Shown here: positions 33,700 to 38,764 of the stretch, piece after piece
Layout of the letters: every line of letters begins with the position of its first letter
Numbering within the stretch: the first letter of the stretch is position 1
Program-made: the position numbers and the translations under genes
Origin: an uncultured Collinsella sp.
GTDB taxonomy: Bacteria; Actinomycetota; Coriobacteriia; Coriobacteriales; Coriobacteriaceae
Assembly (NCBI GenBank): GCA_900542965.1
Contig: UQPY01000016.1
Coordinates: forward strand, 1-38,764
Reading direction: 5' to 3'
DNA length: 38,764 nt
The notes under the pieces: generated by a model
Told to the model about the DNA's origin: nothing
Databases searched by the model: none
The model's input: the letters and a program-made list of their open reading frames with translations, nothing else

Positions 33700-34845
33700 A
33701 TGGCTTTCAATCAAACCGCGGCGGCGCCGTCACACAAGATGCATCGCTGACTGCTTATGGCATTCGCGCTCATCGCGCTCGCGCTCACTGCTCTTCCCAC
33801 GACGTCATTTGCCGGCACGGACACGGCAGGCAACGTACTTGCGACCGACAATGACGTCGATCCGTCTGGCGTCGAGGGTGACCTGTACTGGGCCGGCCAG
33901 GCCCTCAACTTGGACGATGCGTCCATTGACCGCGATATCATCGCCGCGGGCGATACCCTCTCTATCCGCGACTGCACGGTGGGCGGCGCCGTCCGCTTGG
34001 CGGCACGCACTATCGATATCGCCAAGACCACGGTTGATGGCAGCGTGACCGTCGCTGGCCAGCACGTTGTTCTCAACGCCGGCAGCACCGCCAACTGTTT
34101 CTACGCGATAGGCGAGACGGTTGCCCTACGCGGCTCTACCAAGTCGGCAGCGCTTGCGGGCGATACGGTGACCATCGATGGCACCGTCGAGGGCGATGTT
34201 GAGGTTTGGGCCGACAAGCTCATCTTGGGCAAGAACGCTCGCATCACCGGCGCGGTGAACGCGCACGTCTCCGAGGACCCCGAGCGCGCCGCAGGAGCCG
34301 AGGTCGGCGCGCTCAAGATCGACCGCACCGAGAACGAGGATACTTCCACCGTTAACGATGTCATCGGCGGTGTCGTCGCCGCGGCACTCTCGACCTGCTT
34401 TGTCGCCCTGTTACTCGAGCTCGTCTTTCCGCGCGCGACCGCCAGCGCCGCCGGCATGCTCCACCAGCGCCCCACGCCCCTGTGGGTGAGCGGTCTTCTG
34501 GGCACGATTGCTATCGTCCCCGCCGTCCTACTGCTGATTATCTCCATCGCTGGTCTATCGCTTGCCGGAGCCCTCATGTGCGGCGTTATTGGCATCGCGC
34601 TGGTATCGAGTGCCTTTGCAGGGTGCGCGATCGCGCGCATGGTCGGACACAGCCAGAACCGCTACGCCATGGCAGCCGTTGGTGGCGTAATCGCAGGCGC
34701 CCTCACGGGGCTTCCCCTCGCAGGCGGCTTCATCAGCGGCGTGGCCTTTGTCTTTATGCTCGGCTACATCATCCAGATCATCTGGCGCAACGCCCACCTC
34801 AAGCCGCAGCAGCCGGCTAACACGCCGGGACTCCCCACCGCTTAG
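33700..34845 (+). CDS. Bactofilin-like polymer-forming membrane protein with in-frame TGA at codon 17
   Basis: The best start is the ATG at 33700, 7 nt after GAAAGGA. That frame reads 16 codons (ending HKMHR), then TGA at 33748-33750, then CTG CTT and an in-frame ATG at 33757. From 33757 the frame stays open for 362 codons. Without the TGA the N-terminus would be a normal signal peptide (n-region HKMHR, core LLMAFALIALALTALP, cleavage near SFAG). Residues about 20-170 are repeated short beta units (DGSVTVAG, GTVEGDVEVWADKLILGKNARITG) like polymer-forming bactofilin domains; four membrane segments fill the rest, ending in a short Pro-rich tail. Translation may reinitiate at 33757 or the gene may be damaged. 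Confidence 0.7.
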
Positions 34846-34851
34846 CAGCTA

Positions 34852-34886
34852 ACCGCCACAAAGATGCCAAGCACCTTTGTGGCGGT
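34852..34886 (+). terminator. Hairpin after the bactofilin-like gene
   Basis: ACCGCCACAAAG (34852-34863) pairs perfectly with CTTTGTGGCGGT (34875-34886) around an 11-nt loop. It closely resembles the stem at 2732-2762, but the GGGACAGG core is absent from the loop (ATGCCAAGCAC). Confidence 0.65.
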
Positions 34887-34914
34887 GCAGACCAGCTCAG
34901 TCCCTGTGCACCAA

Positions 34915-34947
34915 AAAGGGCGCCGACCATTACGGTCGACGCCCTTT
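34915..34947. terminator. Bidirectional terminator between the bactofilin-like gene and typA
   Basis: AAAGGGCGCCGACC (34915-34928) pairs with GGTCGACGCCCTTT (34934-34947), one mismatch. The minus strand has a T5 run, so it should end typA; the plus strand has a weaker T-rich end. Confidence 0.8.
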
Positions 34948-34974
34948 CTCGTTAGACGTTATAAAGCCCAGCGC

Positions 34975-36813
34975 CTATTTGTTGACCTGACCGGCGCGGA
35001 CGGCGGCCTTCTTGCGGTCGGTGGCGTTGAGCAGACGCTTGCGCAGGCGGATGTTCTTGGGAGTAATCTCGACCAGCTCGTCGTCGGCGATGTACTCCAG
35101 CGCTTCCTCCAGCGAGAAGGTGCGGGGCGGCACCAGTTGGACGGAGATATCGGAGGTCGAGGAACGCTGGTTGCCCAGGTTCTTGGTACGGGCGATGTTG
35201 ACGACCATGTCGCCGGCCTTGCTGCGCTCGCCCACAATCATGCCCTCGTAGCACTCGGTGCCCGGCTCAACAAACAGCTGGCCGCGCTCCTGCAGCGTAC
35301 CCAGAGCGTAGGCAACGGCCTTCTCGGTGGTCATGGAGATCATGGCACCGTTCTGACGGTTGCCGATCTCGCCGGCGTAGGGACCGTACTCCAGGAAGGT
35401 GTGGTAGAACACGCCCTCGCCGTGGGTAACGTTCATGATGCGGTTCTTAAGACCCATGATGCCGCGGGTCGGGATCTTAAACTCGAGGTGCGTCACGATG
35501 CCCGAGGTATCCATGCTCGTCATGATGCCGCCGGAGGTACCGAAGACCTCAACGACCTTGCCCGAGTACTCGTCCGGGCACTCGACGACGGCCTGCTCGA
35601 CAGGCTCCATCTTGTTGCCGTTCTCGTCCTTCTTAAACAGAACGCGGGGACGGCCGACCTGGAACTCAAAGCCCTCGCGGCGCATGGACTCCATCAGGAC
35701 GGACAGGTGCAGGATGCCGCGGCCCGAGACCTCGACGCCGCTCTTGTCCTCGAGCTCCTCGATCTTCATGGTCACGTTGTTCTCGGCCTCGTTGAACAGG
35801 CGCTCCTTAAGCTGACGGGCGCCCACGATGTCGCCATCGCGGCCGACGAGCGGGGAGGTCGAGGCCTCAAAGACGATGGACAGGGTCGGCGGGTCGATCT
35901 CGATGGGCTCGAGCTCGACGGGGTTCTCGGGGTCGGTGTAAACATCGCCGATATCGGTGCGGTCAATACCCACGACAGCAGCGATATCGCCGGCGCCGAC
36001 TTCCTGGCACTCGGTACGGCCCAGGTAGTCGAAGGTAAAGAGCTGCTTGACGGTAGCGGTGGCACTGGAGCCATCGTTCTTCACAACCAAGATCTGGTCG
36101 CCCTGGTGGATGGTGCCGGAGTACACGCGGCCGATACCGATACGGCCAACGAAGTTGGAGTGGTCGATAGTCACGCACTGCATGGCCAGCGGGGCGTTCT
36201 CGTCAACCTCGGGCGCGGGCATGTCGTCGATGATCATGTCGAGCAGCGGATACATGTCCATGTTGCCGTCGTTGGGGTCAAGGCGGGCAAAGCCATTCAT
36301 GGCGCTAGCGTAGACCACGTGCTCCATGGCGAACTCAAGCTGGTCGTCGGTGGCGCCCAGGTCGGCCATGAGGTCCAGGCAGTCGTTGTAGGCCTTCTCG
36401 GGGTTAGCACCCGGACGGTCGATCTTGTTGATGACGATCATGATCTTAAGGCCAGTGTCGATAGCGTGACGCAGCACGAAACGGGTCTGGGGCATGGGGC
36501 CCTCAAAGGCGTCGACCAGCAGCAGGGCGCCGTCGGCCATACGCAGCACGCGCTCGACCTCGCCGCCAAAGTCGGCGTGGCCCGGGGTGTCGATGACGTT
36601 GATCTTGACGTCCTTGTACTCGATAGAGATGTTCTTGGCGAGAATCGTAATGCCGCGCTCGCGCTCCTGGTCGTTGGAATCCAGGACGCGGTCCTCGACC
36701 TGCTGGTTGGCACGGAAGGCGTCCGTGGCACGCAGGAGCTTGTCGACCATCGTCGTCTTGCCGTGGTCGACGTGAGCGATGATGGCGATGTTCCTCAGAT
36801 TGTCTACGCGCAT
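34975..36813 (-). CDS. typA: Translational GTPase TypA/BipA
   Basis: 612 aa, normal length. A ribosome-associated GTPase linked to 50S assembly and stress growth. G1 AHVDHGKTT (residues about 13-21), switch II region DTPGHADFGGEVERVL, G4 NKIDRPGA and G5-like SAMNGFA are present. The EF-Tu-like domain 2, two EF-G-like domains (SGRGILHLSVLMESMRREGFE) and the BipA-specific C-terminal domain (ARTKNLGNQRSSTSDISVQL) follow in order. The ATG at 36813 has TAGGGGA upstream. Single-gene unit. Confidence 0.97.
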   Translation of the reverse strand: MRVDNLRNIAIIAHVDHGKTTMVDKLLRATDAFRANQQVEDRVLDSNDQERERGITILAKNISIEYKDVKINVIDTPGHADFGGEVERVLRMADGALLLVDAFEGPMPQTRFVLRHAIDTGLKIMIVINKIDRPGANPEKAYNDCLDLMADLGATDDQLEFAMEHVVYASAMNGFARLDPNDGNMDMYPLLDMIIDDMPAPEVDENAPLAMQCVTIDHSNFVGRIGIGRVYSGTIHQGDQILVVKNDGSSATATVKQLFTFDYLGRTECQEVGAGDIAAVVGIDRTDIGDVYTDPENPVELEPIEIDPPTLSIVFEASTSPLVGRDGDIVGARQLKERLFNEAENNVTMKIEELEDKSGVEVSGRGILHLSVLMESMRREGFEFQVGRPRVLFKKDENGNKMEPVEQAVVECPDEYSGKVVEVFGTSGGIMTSMDTSGIVTHLEFKIPTRGIMGLKNRIMNVTHGEGVFYHTFLEYGPYAGEIGNRQNGAMISMTTEKAVAYALGTLQERGQLFVEPGTECYEGMIVGERSKAGDMVVNIARTKNLGNQRSSTSDISVQLVPPRTFSLEEALEYIADDELVEITPKNIRLRKRLLNATDRKKAAVRAGQVNK

Positions 36814-36930
36814 GTAGTTCCCCTATCTTCTATCTATATACAACCGGCACGCGTATGCGACCCACCCAGCAATGCAACGCTCGGCGGGAATATTGAGCCT
36901 TTTACCGAAAACTCGTTTATTTTAGCGATT

Positions 36931-37380
36931 TTAGATGAGAGGGGTTTCCTCACCTGCAGGTTCAGGGTCGCTCCACATAAAACCATCGCCGGCGCCCATG
37001 CCCTCATACAGCACATATGCCGAAAAACCACTCTCGAGCGTGGTTTCGAAGAAGCTCACGAGCAGAGCATCGTGATAGCCACCGTCAATCTCGACGCAGC
37101 CAGTATAGCCGATGGCATAGCGGGCGATACGGCCCAGGCCCTCGTCCTTAAGACCCATCTTGTGCTCGGAGATAAAGTTGGTGGCCGCCTCGAGGCACGC
37201 CTCTTCGCCATCCTCGTCGAGCGCCGCCAGATAGCGGTTGGAAGCAGCGTCCTCGATCGCCACGACCACGCCCGGGTTCTCGCCCGCGGCCAGGTCGTCC
37301 AAGAAGGCGCCGATCAGATCGCACACCATGGCGTCGAGCTCGGCGGAGACGTTACCGGCGTCCTGCATATCCTGTGCCAT
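36931..37380 (-). CDS. Unknown acidic cytoplasmic protein
   Basis: 149 aa, not recognised. No signal peptide or membrane segment. Acidic, with alternating helices and strands (DAMVCDLIGAFLDDLAAG, GVVVAIEDAASNRYLAAL, DALLVSFFETTLESGFSAYVLYEG) suggesting a compact single domain. Start supported by GGAAGG. It begins 30 nt after the small membrane-protein gene and is the last gene of a three-gene run from the DUF151 nuclease. Confidence 0.75.
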   Translation of the reverse strand: MAQDMQDAGNVSAELDAMVCDLIGAFLDDLAAGENPGVVVAIEDAASNRYLAALDEDGEEACLEAATNFISEHKMGLKDEGLGRIARYAIGYTGCVEIDGGYHDALLVSFFETTLESGFSAYVLYEGMGAGDGFMWSDPEPAGEETPLI

Positions 37381-37410
37381 CTTTAGACCTTCCCATCGAG
37401 TCTGGCGTCG

Positions 37411-37800
37411 TTACAGTTCTTGTGCCTCGGCGGCGATCTTGGCGGCAGCGTCGCGGGCGCGCATCATATCCATCGCGCGCTTATCGAGCACCTTGATCTG
37501 ACTGGTCAGCATTACCGCATCGACCACGCCCCAGATCACGAGGCCCGTAGAGATCGAAAACCCAAGCGCACCAACTGTACCACGAAGGCGCGAGCAGATT
37601 GCCGCGACAAGGGCGGAGATGACAACCATCTTGATAAACGAGCAGCGGCGTTCGCGAAGCGTGCGGGCCTGCGTCACATAGGCAATGCGAGCCGCCTCAG
37701 AAGCCTCCGAGCGCATCTGGGCCTCGCGGGCGATCGCAGCCGCCTCGGCCGACATACCGCCGGCCATCAGCGAACGCTCCGCATCCTGGCCGCCCCGCAT
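37411..37800 (-). CDS. Small membrane protein with two spans and coiled ends
   Basis: 129 aa, not recognised. The N-terminal 50 residues are Ala/Glu/Arg-rich helix (MSAEAAAIAREAQMRSEASE), followed by two hydrophobic segments at about 57-75 and 79-100, then another charged helix (KVLDKRAMDMMRARDAAAK). Both ends are probably cytoplasmic. Its ATG directly abuts the TAA stop of the DUF151 gene (TAAATG), so the two are translationally coupled. Confidence 0.72.
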   Translation of the reverse strand: MRGGQDAERSLMAGGMSAEAAAIAREAQMRSEASEAARIAYVTQARTLRERRCSFIKMVVISALVAAICSRLRGTVGALGFSISTGLVIWGVVDAVMLTSQIKVLDKRAMDMMRARDAAAKIAAEAQEL

Positions 37801-38301
37801 TTAGAAGTCATCGGGGGAGAGCGTATGGACGAACTCGTCGAACTTCTCGAACTCATGCTCGTCGTCAACTTCCTCGGCATGGGCAGAAACGGTGCCCAGG
37901 CGATTCATGATGTCATCCTCCACAAACATGGGGGCATTGCTGCGCACGGCAAGGGCAATGGCATCACTGGGACGGGCGTCGATCTTGCGCTCGTCACCAT
38001 CGGCCAGTACGACGATCGTCGCGTAGAACACCGGCGGCTCGGCGCGAACGATCTCGATGCGCTCGAGCTTGGCGCCCAGGGCACTAACAGTATCGAGCAG
38101 CAGGTCATGGGTAATCGGGCGCTCGGCGCGGCCGCTATCGATGCCACGGCTAATGGCAGCAGCCTCAAACGAACCAGTCTGAATGGAAAGGGAACGCAAC
38201 GGCGCGGGCGAGTCCGATTTGCTGCAGCGCTCGCGAAGCACGATAAGCGATGGCACGGGACCGGCGGCCATGACGATGGTCTCTATGTCGACACGAACCA
38301 T
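37801..38301 (-). CDS. Bifunctional nuclease family protein (DUF151)
   Basis: 166 aa from the ATG at 38301 (GGAGGT upstream); an earlier in-frame start lacks a ribosome site. The DUF151/BFN core is clear: HDLLLDTVSALGAKLERIEIV, FYATIVVLADGDERKIDARPSDAIALAVRSNAPMFVEDDIM (residues about 80-135), with the RPSDAIALA motif most diagnostic. Members are proposed nucleases; plant and mycobacterial examples were reported to cut DNA and RNA. An acidic tail (EEVDDEHEFEKFDEF) ends it. First gene of a three-gene run. Confidence 0.88.
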   Translation of the reverse strand: MVRVDIETIVMAAGPVPSLIVLRERCSKSDSPAPLRSLSIQTGSFEAAAISRGIDSGRAERPITHDLLLDTVSALGAKLERIEIVRAEPPVFYATIVVLADGDERKIDARPSDAIALAVRSNAPMFVEDDIMNRLGTVSAHAEEVDDEHEFEKFDEFVHTLSPDDF

Positions 38302-38410
38302 GGAACACCTCCGGTACGTAGCGGTTAACACGCGGCAGCCCGCCGCATTGAATAGCTATACTACCCAATCTTTCGCACAGCACACAAAATCAAAGTAGTT
38401 AATTTGGGAC

Positions 38411-38472
38411 GGGGCTTTTTTGACTACTTTCAGTAGGTAAGAAAAAAGCCCCGAGGCAACGCCCCAGGGCTC
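38411..38472 (-). terminator. Terminator of the tRNA-Ala/tRNA-Ile unit, overlapping palindrome
   Basis: On the minus strand AGCCC (38467-38471) pairs with GGGCT (38447-38451) plus an inner GGC/GCC stem and is followed by TTTTTT. The run also forms a second, perfect 11-bp repeat GGGGCTTTTTT (38411-38421) with AAAAAAGCCCC (38442-38452), so the region can terminate from both sides. Confidence 0.75.
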
Positions 38473-38485
38473 TTCACAGTTTTGA

Positions 38486-38562
38486 TGGTGGACCTGACAA
38501 GATTCGAACTTGTGACCTCCCGGTTATCAGCCGGACGCTCTAACCAACTGAGCTACAGGTCC
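38486..38562 (-). tRNA. tRNA-Ile (anticodon GAT)
   Basis: 77 nt including encoded CCA (38486-38488). Acceptor GGACCTG pairs with CAGGTCC; anticodon loop CTGATAA gives GAT; T-arm ACAAG-TTCGAAT-CTTGT. It lies 4 nt downstream of tRNA-Ala on the minus strand. Confidence 0.97.
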
Positions 38563-38566
38563 ATCA

Positions 38567-38642
38567 TGGTGGAGGTTAGGGGGATCGAACCCCTGACCTC
38601 AGGCTTGCAAAGCCCGCGCTCTCCCAGCTGAGCTAAACCCCC
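38567..38642 (-). tRNA. tRNA-Ala (anticodon TGC)
   Basis: 76 nt including encoded CCA (38567-38569). Acceptor GGGGGTT pairs with AACCTCC (one wobble); anticodon loop TTTGCAA gives TGC; T-arm CAGGG-GTTCGAT-CCCCTG. Read with tRNA-Ile just downstream. Confidence 0.97.
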
Positions 38643-38653
38643 ACGGAGACAGT

Positions 38654-38698
38654 AATAAACACCCCAGCGGCGACTCGGCTCTCGCTGGGGTGTTTATT
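38654..38698. terminator. Perfect 16-bp hairpin between tRNA-Ala and the upstream tRNA-Ile copy
   Basis: AATAAACACCCCAGCG (38654-38669) and CGCTGGGGTGTTTATT (38683-38698) are perfect complements around 13 nt. On the minus strand TTTATTA ends the stem, so it could stop transcription from the upstream tRNA-Ile copy. Confidence 0.65.
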
Positions 38699-38709
38699 GC
38701 GAAAGAAAG

Positions 38710-38764
38710 TGGTGGACCTGACAAGATTCGAACTTGTGACCTCCCGGTTATCAGCCGGACGCTC
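38710..38764 (-). tRNA. Partial second tRNA-Ile copy at the contig end
   Basis: These 55 bases are identical to 38486-38540, the CCA end, T-arm and anticodon arm of tRNA-Ile. The 5' part is beyond the contig end. The match stops exactly at the CCA; the base outside it differs (G here, A in the other copy). Confidence 0.85.

Noticed and set aside
34864..37386. Very long plus-strand open frame (840 codons) opposite typA
   Set aside because: High-GC third positions of typA keep the opposite frame open; composition is His/Val/Leu/Asp-rich shadow without any domain.

Overview
The window is a gut-actinobacterial contig, most likely Collinsella or a close relative in Coriobacteriia. This rests on the high-GC codon use, a LuxR-type regulator with a multi-membrane-span N-terminal half, a class B sortase, an orphan galactitol-type PTS IIA, and many long inverted repeats between genes. 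The genus is an inference from gene style, not from a marker comparison. Nearly all genes lie on the minus strand. Both contig ends are technical: bases 1-50 are an Illumina Nextera adapter, and the last 55 bases exactly repeat part of an internal tRNA-Ile gene.

Layout, left to right. (1) 51-2722: a 3'-truncated secreted surface protein diverging from a membrane-bound LuxR regulator. (2) 2775-6594: a cytidylate-kinase-like protein, then a polar amino-acid ABC importer operon (ATPase, lipoprotein, two permeases). (3) 6842-9247: YqeY, a membrane-anchored PpiC foldase and an orphan PTS IIA, separated by inverted repeats. (4) 9400-13021: purF-purM-purN. (5) 13316-16087: a CmpB-like membrane protein, a MoaE-like protein and sortase B. 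(6) 16122-21939: purE, three giant palindromes, carB and carA. (7) 22147-24904: an unknown membrane protein and an ABC exporter. (8) 24985-28411: a NUDIX hydrolase, purD and purA. (9) 28505-31809: the classic rpsF-ssb-rpsR-rplI-dnaB cluster. (10) 32304-32770: two tRNA-Ser genes and a broken inverted tRNA-Ser copy carrying a hairpin cassette. (11) 32903-34845: a TRIC/UPF0126 channel and a bactofilin-like membrane protein with an in-frame stop near its start. (12) 34975-38301: typA, two unknown small proteins and a DUF151 nuclease. (13) 38486-38764: tRNA-Ile, tRNA-Ala and a cut second tRNA-Ile.

Functionally the window is mostly housekeeping: six purine genes (purF, M, N, E, D, A) in four separate transcription units, the carbamoyl-phosphate synthase pair that feeds pyrimidine and arginine synthesis, glutamine-type amino-acid uptake, and replication/ribosomal genes. 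I saw no phage, defence or CRISPR locus.

The most unusual signal is the non-coding architecture. Several intergenic elements share a GGGAC(A/G) core but have stems of unrelated sequence that stay self-complementary. Three unrelated perfect or near-perfect inverted repeats with 30-35 nt arms sit side by side between carB and purE. Some hairpins overlap stop codons (purF, an amino-acid permease, carA). These may be a previously undescribed family of variable-stem repeats.
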